A stretch of 64,000 bases of DNA, taken from Gemmatimonadota bacterium (GTDB lineage: Bacteria; Gemmatimonadota; Gemmatimonadetes; Gemmatimonadales; GWC2-71-9). Position 1 is the stretch's first letter; every line of letters begins with the position of its first letter. This document shows positions 44,307 through 52,572 of this stretch, piece by piece. The stretch spans positions 930,001 through 994,000 of the forward strand of contig JADJPD010000001.1 of NCBI GenBank assembly GCA_016713435.1. The letters run 5' to 3'. The notes beneath the pieces were generated by a model. It ran no database searches. It saw nothing but the letters and a program-made list of their open reading frames with translations, and was not told where the DNA came from. Made by a program: the position numbers and the translations under genes.

Positions 44307-45543
44307 TCAGGAGGGCTCGCGGGGGACCGTGGCCGCGCGCACCAGCACCGCGCCATCGCGCGCGTACGCCACGGCGAGCCGGCCACCGGCCGCCGCGATG
44401 GCCGGTGCCTCCCCCGCCCCGAGGGAACGGCCCGCCCCCGCGCCGGGCGTCCCGAAGCGGAGCTCCGCCGGCGCCACTCGGCGATCCTCCCAGATGCCCC
44501 ACACCGTGGTGCCGCTTGCCGTCAGTTTCACGTGCGCCGGCGGGAGGTGCCCGGTGGGCAGCAGGCGCACCGGCGCGGCGAACGCGCCCGCCGGCCCGTC
44601 ACCCCGCGCGTACCAGAGGCCCACCCGGCCCGGGGCGCCGGTGTACCAGGCCGCGTGCACCACTCCCGCGCCATCCACCACGAGGTCGCCGCCGGTGTCG
44701 GGGCAGCCGTTGAGGACCCAGCCGTCCTCGTGCACCCGCGCCGCCGGGGCGAAGGTGGCGGCGCCGTCCGTGGAGTGCGCCGTGAGGAAGTCGCGCACGC
44801 TGCCGTTGAAGACGTGACGCCAGAGCGCGTGCACCCGCCCGTCCGGGCCACTCGCCACGGCGGTGCGGCAGCAGATGCAGGAGACCGTGTCGAGCACCAC
44901 GCCGGCGGTGAACGTCCGCCCGCCGTCGTGGAGGCCGCCACGCGGAACTCCACCCGGTCTCCGGGCACCGGCACGGAGTCCGGTACGTGGGGCAGGCTCC
45001 GGTGCGCCAGCGTGTCGGTGTACCAGTGCAGGTCGAGCCAGCTCAGGTAGAGCGTGCTGTCCGGGCCCGCGGCCAGGTCGTAGTACATGTTGGCGCGCGA
45101 GAGGCCGGTCGGCGCGCCTGCGAACGTGATCGCGGGGCCGAAGGTGCGGCCCTGGTCGTCCGAGCGCGCCAGCCGCACGCTGATGTCCGACACCACGGCG
45201 CTGTCCGGGCGGAGGCTCGTCACCACGCCACCACCACGCCGCCGTCTCCCGCCACCACCACCTGGGGCGGGTTCTCCGTGGCCACCATCGCCTCGCCGGG
45301 ACGGTCGTTGACGCGCACCGGGGCGTCGAACGCGCCGGCGCTGTCGCTCCCCGCCAGGTAGACGTCCCAGCCGCTGTCCGCCGCCTGCTGCACCCACGCC
45401 ACGTACACGCGCCCCGTCGCGCTGTCCACGGCCACGGTGGGGTTGGCGGCGTTGGCGCGGGCCACGGTCACCGGGTCCCCGAGCGTGGGGCCGCGGCTGC
45501 AGGCAGCGAGCACGGCGAGCAGGAGCGTCGTCAGGCGGCGCAT
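44307..45543 (-). CDS. Beta-propeller lipoprotein with CxCC motif, two one-base frame changes
   Basis: Starts MRRLTTLLLAVLAACSRG (lipoprotein signal, GGAGG site), with VTVARANAANPTVAVDSATG and GRVYVAWVQQAADSG as propeller strands. The frame breaks at 45224-45225 (one missing C/G) and again at 44926-44931; restoring one base at each gives an uninterrupted 412-residue protein with DDQGRTFGP, DGGRTFTAG Asp-box-like motifs and SCICCRTAVASGPDG, the CxCC motif also present at 41065-42261. Lies between the MbnP-MbnH fusion and the DJ-1 gene. Likely an extracytoplasmic copper-related propeller. The indels are in short runs and probably technical. Confidence 0.75.
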
Positions 45544-45592
45544 CGTTCCTCCGGGAAGTCAGGGTCCGGCGTCGTGGGGGCTGGCGGGATCG

Positions 45593-47587
45593 TCAGGGAT
45601 TCCCGCCGCTCCCCGCGGGCCACGGGTTGGCCAGGCGCGGATCGGTCAGGAAGGTGGAGTCGGTCAGGCTTTCCAGGAACGCCACCAGGTCGCCACGTTC
45701 CTCGGGGGTGAGGTGGAAGCCTGCCACGAACTGGCTCTTGTAGGGGTTCTCCGCCCCGTCCCCCGCATCCGGGCCCTCGGCGATGCGGCGCCCGCCCACC
45801 TGGTAGTGGGCCACCACCTCGTCGAGCGTCGCGATGCTGCCGTCGTGCATGTACGGCGCGCTCACCGCCACGTTCCGCAGCCCCGGCGCCTTGAAGCGGC
45901 CCATGTCGTCCGGCAGGCCCGTGACGGCCAGCAGGCCGGTGTTCGGCGCCGGGTATGCGCCGGTGCCGCCCACGTTGTAGAGCCCGGTGTTGTGGAACTC
46001 CACCTCCGGCGTGGCCTTGCCGGCGTAGTCCACCGTGCCGGTGAAGAGGAACCCGCCGTGGCAGTGGAAGCACTCGAGCCGCTCGCTCAGGAAGAGCTGC
46101 TCCCCGCGGCGCGCGGCGGCGCTCAGGCGGCCGGGCTGGCCGGCGCGCGCCTGGTCGTAGGGCGAGTTGCCGGCGATCAGCGTGCGCTCGAAGGCCGCGA
46201 TGGCCTTCACCACGTTGGCCAGCGTCAGCGGCTGGCGCTCCCCCGGGAACGCGGCAGGGAAGAGGACGCGGTACCGCGGCTCCGCGCCGAGCCGCGCCAG
46301 CAACTCGCCCTCGCGCCCCGCGAGGCCCAGTTCCACCGGGTCCTCGCCGAACATCGGGACCAGCGCCTGCTGCTCCAGGCGCTCCAGCTTCGGGTTGGCC
46401 CAGGTGAGCGCGGGGCTGTAGGCCACGTTGGCCAGGCCCATGCTGCTGCGCGGGTGCACCTCCCCCGTGATGCCCGTGGGATGCGGGCGCGGGTCGTTGA
46501 AGCCGCTGGCCTGCTGGTGGCAGGTGGCGCAGCTCATGCTCAGGTCGCCCGAGAGCCGGCGGTCGTAGAAGAGGTGGCGGCCCAGTTCCACCTTCGGCAC
46601 CGACATCGGGTTGTCGGCGGGCACCCGCGGCTCGGGGAAGCCCGCCGGCAGCTGCCAGCGGAACGGCCCCGCCGGGGCCCGGTACTGGCCCACCACCGGG
46701 CCCGGGCCGGCGCGCCGGAACACCCGCTGCGGCCCGCCCGAGCGGTCGCCGAAGGGCAGGCCGAGCGCGGCGAACATCGGGTCGCAGTCCAGATCGTCGG
46801 GACCGGACATGCAGCCCTTGGCCGTGTTGGCCTGGTTGGTGTCGAGGCGCGACTCGGCCAGCAGCGCGGCGAGGTCCACCAGCACCGTGTCGCGCGCCGG
46901 GTCGAAGCCCTCGATGGTCACGTCGGGGCGGTTGGGCTGGGCACAGCGGTCCGGCGGGAGCTTGGCGTCGGTGTCCCCATCCTCGCGCACGCACCCGCTG
47001 CTGCCGAGGTGCAGGAAGAGGCGGTTCAAGGGACCGTCGGTGCTCAGGTCCAGGCGCAGGAAGGTGTAGCCGCTGGCCCAGGTCCAGAACATCGCCGTCA
47101 GGTCGAGCGGGGCCGCCTGGCGCGCGAGGTCCAGGTGGTTGAGTTCCCAGGGCACGCCCACGCTGAAGCGGAGCCCGCGGTACTCCCCCGCCGGGACCCG
47201 GCCCGTGATTGTCAGGCGGGTGGCGGGCGTCCCGTTGCGGCAGGGACCCGTGCCATCCTCGAAGTCGAGCAGCGCCACCGTTGGCTGCTGCCAGCGTCCG
47301 TCCGCATCGAGTTGCAGGGGAACCTCGCGGCCCCCGGCATCCACCAGGCGCACCGACTGCACGAAGAACCGGAAGTCGGTGGGCGTGATCCGTGAATGCG
47401 ATCGCCCCACGCTGTCATAGCTTTGCCCGCAGGCAAAGGGTCGCGTTCCCACCACGGCGGCAAAGCGCAGCGTCACCCGGCGCGCCGGGGCCTCGGGGCC
47501 GGGGGCGGACGGGGGCAGGCCCGGCCGGAACGCGGAAACGGCCATGGCCACCCCGGCCACGGCGCCGAGCATCAATCCTGTGCGCAT
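45593..47587 (-). CDS. MbnP-MbnH fusion: copper-binding and di-haem MauG-like domains in one polypeptide
   Basis: A 664-residue protein with a signal peptide. Residues ~37-282 form the MbnP domain (FAAVVGTRPFACGQ, RITPTDFRFFVQSVRL, LLDFEDGTGPC, FWTWASGYTFLRLD with W168/W170, HLGSSGC, GCMSGPDDLDC). After a 30-residue linker, residues ~310-664 are the MbnH-type di-haem domain (CATCH at 353-357, CFHCH at 506-510, FHNTGLYNVGG). Elsewhere MbnP and MbnH are separate proteins, as at 32190-34538 in this window. No signal peptide or lipobox exists at the join in any frame, so the fusion is not a simple lost stop. It should produce an enzyme tethered to its own substrate. Confidence 0.88.
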   Translation of the reverse strand: MRTGLMLGAVAGVAMAVSAFRPGLPPSAPGPEAPARRVTLRFAAVVGTRPFACGQSYDSVGRSHSRITPTDFRFFVQSVRLVDAGGREVPLQLDADGRWQQPTVALLDFEDGTGPCRNGTPATRLTITGRVPAGEYRGLRFSVGVPWELNHLDLARQAAPLDLTAMFWTWASGYTFLRLDLSTDGPLNRLFLHLGSSGCVREDGDTDAKLPPDRCAQPNRPDVTIEGFDPARDTVLVDLAALLAESRLDTNQANTAKGCMSGPDDLDCDPMFAALGLPFGDRSGGPQRVFRRAGPGPVVGQYRAPAGPFRWQLPAGFPEPRVPADNPMSVPKVELGRHLFYDRRLSGDLSMSCATCHQQASGFNDPRPHPTGITGEVHPRSSMGLANVAYSPALTWANPKLERLEQQALVPMFGEDPVELGLAGREGELLARLGAEPRYRVLFPAAFPGERQPLTLANVVKAIAAFERTLIAGNSPYDQARAGQPGRLSAAARRGEQLFLSERLECFHCHGGFLFTGTVDYAGKATPEVEFHNTGLYNVGGTGAYPAPNTGLLAVTGLPDDMGRFKAPGLRNVAVSAPYMHDGSIATLDEVVAHYQVGGRRIAEGPDAGDGAENPYKSQFVAGFHLTPEERGDLVAFLESLTDSTFLTDPRLANPWPAGSGGNP

Positions 47588-47750
47588 CTCAATCTCCTGG
47601 CGCTGCGCATGGCCGCGCCGCCCGGGGCGGGCGCGGGGACGCCGACCTGCGTCGGCTCCATGCCAGTGGCGTGCGTTCCCGCCCCGGAGCCCGGGGTCGG
47701 GACAACGTCACGATGTCGTCGGGAAGCGAGCGACGGCCCGGCAGGGCGCG

Positions 47751-48164
47751 TCAGGCCGCAGGCGAGGGAGGGGCCTGGGCGAGGGGCAGGAGGCGGTCGG
47801 GACGGGTCGCCGGGGCCCCCGGCTCATGCCGGGCCAGCGGCGGGGCGAGGGTGACGTGCACGGGGATGACGAGCACGATCGGTGCCGGCAGCGCACCCAC
47901 CGCCGCGCAGCAGGCGTGGCCTACGCAGTCACAGCGGGTCGGTGCACGCTCGTCGGGCCTGGGCGCCCCGGGCAGGTCGTGCCCGGCCATGCCCATGTGC
48001 TGCGCATGCGCCCCGGCCGCCGCGTGCGAAGCCACGGCGCCCGCCTCGGCCGCCGCGGCGCGCGCCCCGCCATGCTCGCAGCGATGGAGCGTGGGCGCCA
48101 CCGCGAACACGGTGTAGGCCACCGTGAGGCAGAGCGTGAGCAGGGCGCGGAGGGGGCGGGGCAT
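47751..48164 (-). CDS. Small exported Cys/His protein (CxCVxxxC family, member 4)
   Basis: A 137-residue protein that opens the long minus-strand copper operon. Signal-anchor (LLTLCLTVAYTVFAVAP), TLHRCEHGG, a His/Met-rich segment (HAAAGAHAQHMGMAGHD), the core CDCVGHACC, a hydrophobic segment (GALPAPIVLVIPVHVTLAP) and the Pro-rich end (LLPLAQAPPSPAA). The arrangement is the same as the member at 42981-43370 (identical HRCEHGGA, CDCV, GALPAPIVL). It is 163 bases upstream of the MbnP-MbnH fusion. Copper or zinc binding is a reasonable guess from the ligand-rich segments, without direct proof. Confidence 0.72.
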   Translation of the reverse strand: MPRPLRALLTLCLTVAYTVFAVAPTLHRCEHGGARAAAAEAGAVASHAAAGAHAQHMGMAGHDLPGAPRPDERAPTRCDCVGHACCAAVGALPAPIVLVIPVHVTLAPPLARHEPGAPATRPDRLLPLAQAPPSPAA

Positions 48165-48246
48165 GTGGGGGCATCATGCACGGGAACGACGCACCTCCGC
48201 AAGAGCGGCCCCGCAATCTCCCGCTGCCCCCCAAGGCGCAGGCGGG

Positions 48247-48252
48247 TATCTT
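48247..48252 (+). promoter_or_regulatory. TATCTT -10-like hexamer, seven bases before an ATG
   Basis: TATCTT at 48247-48252 lies seven bases before the ATG of the PCuAC gene. The same hexamer and spacing recur at 58679-58684 before another ATG. This is the layout of leaderless transcripts with a TANNNT -10 element. No Shine-Dalgarno is visible here, in agreement. Confidence 0.45.
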
Positions 48253-48259
48253 CCTCGCC

Positions 48260-48688
48260 ATGCGTGCCCCGCACCTTCCCCTCGCGCTCCTCCTGGCCCT
48301 CGGCGCCTGCAAGAGCGGCCCCCCCGTGGCCTCCGCCACTCTCGGCGACCTCCGGATCACCGAGGGCTTCGCCTTCCGCCCCATCACGCCGGCCAGCGGT
48401 GCCGCGTACTTCCGCGTCCGGAACACCGGCTCGGTCGCGGACACGCTGCTGGAAGCCTCGAGCCCCATCACGAAGGGCGCCATGTTCCACGGCGGCGACA
48501 TGGCGCACGTGGACGCCATCCCGCTCCCGCCCGGCGGCGAGCTCTGGCTCAAGCCCGGCGGCACGCACCTCATGCTCAGCGATTACAGCCCCCGCCCCGA
48601 GGCGGGCGACTCGCTCCCGGTGACCCTCCGCTTTGCGCACGCGGGCAGCATCACCCTCAAGCTCCCCGTGCGGCGGTACAACCAATGA
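48260..48688 (+). CDS. PCuAC-family copper chaperone (second canonical copy)
   Basis: A 142-residue lipoprotein (LALLLALGACKSG) with both ligand motifs: H and M in GAMFHGGDMAHVD and H/M in GGTHLML, and the fold segment GDLRITEGFAFRPI. Starts at ATG 48260 (an upstream in-frame ATG at 48176 is unlikely because it precedes the signal peptide). It overlaps the ctaG start by four bases (ATGA), so PCuAC and CtaG are made together for copper delivery to the caa3/aa3-type oxidase. It is divergent from the Cys/His gene at 48164 (95-base gap). Confidence 0.92.
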   Translation: MRAPHLPLALLLALGACKSGPPVASATLGDLRITEGFAFRPITPASGAAYFRVRNTGSVADTLLEASSPITKGAMFHGGDMAHVDAIPLPPGGELWLKPGGTHLMLSDYSPRPEAGDSLPVTLRFAHAGSITLKLPVRRYNQ

Positions 48689-49524
48689 CCTGGTGGTGCT
48701 CGGCCACGGGCGAGCCGTGGACCTGGGCGTGGAAGGCCTACCCCGGGGTCTGGCTCTTCCTGGCGGTGCTGGCGCTCGCCTACTGGCGCGGCGTGCTGCG
48801 CGGGCCCGAGGCCCCGGCCCGGCCGGCGGGGAGCATCGCCTGGTTCACCGCGGGGCTCCTGGCCATCTGGCTGGCGCTCGACTGGCCCATCGGCGCCCTG
48901 GGCGCCGGCTACCTCGCCAGCTTCCACACCATCAGCTACCTGCTGCTGGCGATGGTCGCCCCGCCGTGCCTCCTCCTGGCCATCCCGGTGGCGCAGCAGC
49001 GCCGCCTGGCCACCACCGGCCGCGGCGCGACACTGCTCCGGGCCCTCGGCCGTCCCTGGGCCGGCTTCGCGCTCTACGCCGTCATCCTGACCCTCACGCA
49101 CTTTCCCGTCATCGTGGACGGCGCCATGGCCACCCAGCCCGGCGCCTTCGCCATCGACCTGGCGTGGATCATCAGCGGGTTCGGCCTCTGGTGGCCGGTG
49201 ATGGGGCCGAGTCCCGAGGTGGTGCGCATCCGCCGGCCGCTCAAGATGGCGTACCTCTTCCTCGCCACCCTGCCCACGATCGGCCCGTCGGCGTTCCTCA
49301 CCTTCGCGGAGTATCCGCTGTACGCCACCTACGAGCTCGCGCCGCGGATCTTCCGCATCATGACCGCCCTCGAGGACCAGAAGGTCTCCGGCCTGGTCAT
49401 GAAGATCATCGGCGACCTGCCGCTGTGGTTCGGGTTCGGCGTCATCTTCTTCCGCTGGGCCCGGGAGGAACAGACCGCCCCGCCGCCGGTGCATCCGGGG
49501 GCGGGGCGGGTGGTGGCGTCCTGA
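48685..49524 (+). CDS. ctaG: CtaG-family cytochrome c oxidase assembly factor
   Basis: A 279-residue membrane protein with seven to eight helices: PWTWAWKAYPGVWLF, LASFHTISYLLLAMVAPP, LTHFPVIVDGAM and ISGFGLWWPVMGPSP. The His residues in the HTISYLLL and THFP helices are the conserved ones of the Bacillus-type CtaG (caa3 assembly, PF09678 class), distinct from Cox11. It loads CuB or aids oxidase biogenesis. The gene is coupled to PCuAC. The stop at 49524 is 15 bases before the converging ankyrin gene. The oxidase itself is outside the window. Confidence 0.88.
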   Translation: MTWWCSATGEPWTWAWKAYPGVWLFLAVLALAYWRGVLRGPEAPARPAGSIAWFTAGLLAIWLALDWPIGALGAGYLASFHTISYLLLAMVAPPCLLLAIPVAQQRRLATTGRGATLLRALGRPWAGFALYAVILTLTHFPVIVDGAMATQPGAFAIDLAWIISGFGLWWPVMGPSPEVVRIRRPLKMAYLFLATLPTIGPSAFLTFAEYPLYATYELAPRIFRIMTALEDQKVSGLVMKIIGDLPLWFGFGVIFFRWAREEQTAPPPVHPGAGRVVAS

Positions 49525-49539
49525 CCGCGGGCGGCTCGG

Positions 49540-50520
49540 CTAGCGCACGCCGAGCCGCTGCCGGAGCTGCGTCAGGCGCTCATCGGGGGCACCGGGCGAC
49601 GCGGCGCGCACCAGCTCCCGGAGTGTCGTCCCATCGTTCGCCCGCAGGTCCGGATCGGCGCCGTGGTCCAGCAGGAACGCGACGAGGTCCCACATCCCGA
49701 ACACCGCCTGCATCATCGCCGGCGTATAGCCCATCCGCTCGGTGCGTGAGCTGTCCCGCGCGTTCACCTCCGCGCCATGCCGCACCAGCACCTCGGCCGC
49801 CGGCAGCTGGAGCGTGCCCGAGGCGAGGAGCGGCCGGCCGTCGGCGTCGCGCGCGTTGGGGTTGCCGCCCGCCGCCAGCACCAGGTCCAGCACCACGGGA
49901 CCCTGCGCGCCACCGCCGAGGAGCGGCGGGATCGCCCGGTCGGCGGCCCACGGTCCGTGGCCCTCGGCCTCGAAGATGTCGGGGGCCACGGGGGCACCGG
50001 CCTCCAGCAGGAGCTTCACGGGCTCCACCGCCACCGCGGGCTGCCCCTGCATCAGCGCGACGTTGATCGCGTACCCGAGGATGGTCACGCCCGAGTAGTG
50101 CCGCGCCGAGAAGTCGAGCCCGCCCTCCGCGACGATCGCCCGGACCTGCGCCGTGTCGAGGGCGTCGATGGCCTGGGCGAGGCGCACCAGCTTCGGGTCG
50201 GGGAAGATCACCACCGCATCCCAGTAGGCCCGCCGCTCCCGATCCACCATCACGCGCTTCACGTAGTTCCTCGCCAGGAAGCCGAACGGCGCCGCCAGCG
50301 CCAGGAGCCCGAGGTAGAAGAACACCCGCGGCCCGCCGAACTGCCCCCACACGAACATCGCCCCCGCCAGCAGCAGCACCCCGCCGAGGAGGAGGCCCCA
50401 CCCGGTGGCCAGCCCCCGGCCCGCCGCGTCGTCGCCGAGGTTGCGGGTGAGGAGCAGGTTGAGGACGAACAATGCCTCACCCAACAGCAGCAGCCAGCCC
50501 AGCAGCGCGAGCGCCTTCAT
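49540..50520 (-). CDS. Membrane-anchored ankyrin-repeat protein (tandem paralogue 1)
   Basis: A 326-residue protein with three N-terminal transmembrane helices (residues 1-85) and a C-terminal ankyrin-repeat domain (VEPVKLLLEAGAPV, DLVLAAGGNPNARDADGRPLL, AAEVLVRHGAEVNARDSS, LVAFLLDHGADPDLRANDGTTLRELV). Starts at ATG 50520 (a second ATG at 50535 precedes it; the alignment of the three paralogues and AGGGA spacing favour 50520). Third gene of a run of three head-to-tail paralogues; ankyrins mediate protein interaction but partners are unknown. It converges with ctaG. Confidence 0.8.
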   Translation of the reverse strand: MKALALLGWLLLLGEALFVLNLLLTRNLGDDAAGRGLATGWGLLLGGVLLLAGAMFVWGQFGGPRVFFYLGLLALAAPFGFLARNYVKRVMVDRERRAYWDAVVIFPDPKLVRLAQAIDALDTAQVRAIVAEGGLDFSARHYSGVTILGYAINVALMQGQPAVAVEPVKLLLEAGAPVAPDIFEAEGHGPWAADRAIPPLLGGGAQGPVVLDLVLAAGGNPNARDADGRPLLASGTLQLPAAEVLVRHGAEVNARDSSRTERMGYTPAMMQAVFGMWDLVAFLLDHGADPDLRANDGTTLRELVRAASPGAPDERLTQLRQRLGVR

Positions 50521-50547
50521 CAGGAGGTCCCTCATGGCGGGGCGGGG

Positions 50548-51525
50548 CTACTCGATGCCGAGGCGCTGCCTGAGCGCCACGTAGCGGGGCTCGTCGCCGG
50601 CGTCGGCCTCGCGCAGCACGTCGGCCAGGGTCTTGCCGTCCCCGGCCACGTAGTCGGCGCGCGCGCCGTGATCCAGCAGGTAGGCCACGATGTCCCACTC
50701 CTGGTACAGCGCCTGCACCATCACCGGGCTCCAGCCGGGCCGGTCGGTGCGCGACGAGTCGGGCGCGTTCACGTCGGCCCCGTGCCGCACCAGGACCTCG
50801 GCCATCGGGAGGCGCGTGTAGCTCGAGGCCAGCAGCGGCTCACCCTCGTAGTTACGCGCGTTGGGGTCGGCGCCGGCGCCGAGCACCAGGTCCAGCACGG
50901 GGACCGACTGCTCGCCCCGCCCGTAGATCCAGGTCACCAGCCGGTGCTCCGCATAGCCCTGCTCGCTGCCCTGCTCGATGAGGTCCGGCAGCGGCTTCGC
51001 CCCCGCCTCCAGCAGGAGCCGCACCGGCTCCACCGCCACGGGCGGCGCGAAGGTCTCCACCGCGTGCGTGATGGCGTAGCCCAGGATGGTGGCACCGTCG
51101 CGGCTCCGGGCGGCGAAGTCGATCCCGCCCTCGGCCAGCAGCGTGCGCACCCTGGCGGTGTCGTTGTCCGCGATGGCCCGCGCCAGCCGCGAGACCTTCG
51201 CGTCCTCGAAGGTCACGCGCGATTGCGCGTAGGCGTACCGGTTCATCTTCCGGACGCCGCCCTTCACCAGGCTGGCGCCGAACAGGAACAGCGGCCCCGC
51301 CAGCACCAGCAGCCCCGCGTAGAACGCCCCGCGCGGGCCGCCGAACTGGCCCCAGATGAACGCCCCGCCGGCCACCAGCACCACCGCCCCCAGGATCATG
51401 CCCCACGCCGTGGCCAGCCCGCGGCCGGCCGCGTCGTCGCCCATGTTGCGCATCAGGAGCAGGTTGGCCACGAACAGCACCTCGCCCGCGAGCAGGATCC
51501 AGCCGAGGATCACCAGCGGCTTCAT
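50548..51525 (-). CDS. Membrane-anchored ankyrin-repeat protein (tandem paralogue 2)
   Basis: A 325-residue paralogue of its two neighbours: same N-terminal three-helix block (MKPLVILGWILLAGEVLFVANLL, RNMGDDAAGRGLATAWG) followed by ankyrin repeats (DFAARSRDGATILGYAITHAV, VEPVRLLLEAGAKPLPDLI, LDLVLGAGADPNARNYEGEPLL, AEVLVRHGADVNAPDSS, IVAYLLDHGARADYVAGDGK). ATG 51525 is preferred over 51540 since AAGGA lies about eight bases upstream and the paralogues align from there. The repeated copy number may reflect recent expansion; function unknown. Confidence 0.8.
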   Translation of the reverse strand: MKPLVILGWILLAGEVLFVANLLLMRNMGDDAAGRGLATAWGMILGAVVLVAGGAFIWGQFGGPRGAFYAGLLVLAGPLFLFGASLVKGGVRKMNRYAYAQSRVTFEDAKVSRLARAIADNDTARVRTLLAEGGIDFAARSRDGATILGYAITHAVETFAPPVAVEPVRLLLEAGAKPLPDLIEQGSEQGYAEHRLVTWIYGRGEQSVPVLDLVLGAGADPNARNYEGEPLLASSYTRLPMAEVLVRHGADVNAPDSSRTDRPGWSPVMVQALYQEWDIVAYLLDHGARADYVAGDGKTLADVLREADAGDEPRYVALRQRLGIE

Positions 51526-51579
51526 CAATCCATCCTTCATCGGTGGGTGTCGTCTCCGTGCGGCAAAGGTGCGGCGGGC

Positions 51580-52563
51580 TCAGCGGCTGAGGCGGCGCTT
51601 CACTTCGAGGAAGGCGGCGTCCCGCACGACTTCCTTGTCCTTCTCGGCCACGAGCGTCCGCAGGCTCACGCCGTCCGGGGCGGTGTAGGCCGCGTCGAGG
51701 CCGTGGTCCAGGTAGAAGAGCACCTGGTCCCAGTTGCCGAACACGGCGGCCGTCATCGGCCCGGTGTAGGCGGGGCGGTCGGTGCGCGTGGTGTCTAGGA
51801 CGGCCAGGTCGGCGCCGTGGCGCGCCAGCACCTCGAGGAACGGCAGCGTCATCTCGGTGGACATGAGCATCGGCTGGCCGCCGGCGTCCACCGGGTTCTT
51901 CTCCCCGCCGTGCTGCAGCAGGAGGTCCAGCACCTGGGGCGCGGCCGGGCTCCGATGGAACACCCAGGTGGTGAGCAGGTGACCGTCGGGTTCAGCCGGT
52001 GTCCGCGCCGGGGCCAGCGCATCCTGCGCCGGCGGCACGCCCGCCTCCAGCAGCACCCTCACGCTGGCCAGGGCGGCGGGCGCGGCGCCCCAGTCGGTCG
52101 CCCGCTCCACCGCCAGGCCGAGCAGCGTCCGGCCGTCCCCGTTGCGCGCGGTGAAGTCGAGGCCGCCCTCGGCCAGCCGGGCCTGGAGCGCCGAGGTGTC
52201 GCCCGCGATCACCGCCTCCGCCGCCCGGTTCACCCGCGCATCGGCAAACCGCACCCCGCGCGCTCGCCCGAGGGCCCGGTCCAGCTCACCGAGCCGGCGG
52301 CCGCCCAGGCTGACCACGAGGAACACGAGCGGCACCGCCAACGCGCCGAGCCCGAGGAAGAAGGCGATGCGTGGCCCACCACGCTGCCCCCAGATGAACG
52401 CCGCGGCGGCCGCGGCCAGGAGCCCGCCAAGCACCAGGCCATAGATGGTGCCGAGGCCCCGGCCGGCCGCGTCGTCCCCGGCGTTTCTCGCGATGAGCAG
52501 GCTCGCCACGAAGAGTGATTCCACAACGAGCAGGACCCAGCCCAGCACCACGAGCGGCTTCAC
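51580..52563 (-). CDS. Membrane-anchored ankyrin-repeat protein (tandem paralogue 3)
   Basis: A 327-residue paralogue (MKPLVVLGWVLLVVESLFVASLL, RNAGDDAAGRGLGTIYG) with ankyrin repeats (DFTARNGDGRTLLGLAVE, SVRVLLEAGVPPAQD, LDLLLQHGGEKNPVDAGGQPMLMS, LEVLARHGADLAVLDTT). Starts at GTG 52563 with GAGG upstream. It follows the unknown 206-residue protein gene by nine bases, so all four genes may be transcribed together. Less similar to the other two in the middle of the ankyrin domain. Confidence 0.8.
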   Translation of the reverse strand: MKPLVVLGWVLLVVESLFVASLLIARNAGDDAAGRGLGTIYGLVLGGLLAAAAAAFIWGQRGGPRIAFFLGLGALAVPLVFLVVSLGGRRLGELDRALGRARGVRFADARVNRAAEAVIAGDTSALQARLAEGGLDFTARNGDGRTLLGLAVERATDWGAAPAALASVRVLLEAGVPPAQDALAPARTPAEPDGHLLTTWVFHRSPAAPQVLDLLLQHGGEKNPVDAGGQPMLMSTEMTLPFLEVLARHGADLAVLDTTRTDRPAYTGPMTAAVFGNWDQVLFYLDHGLDAAYTAPDGVSLRTLVAEKDKEVVRDAAFLEVKRRLSR

Positions 52564-52572
52564 GGCGCCTCG

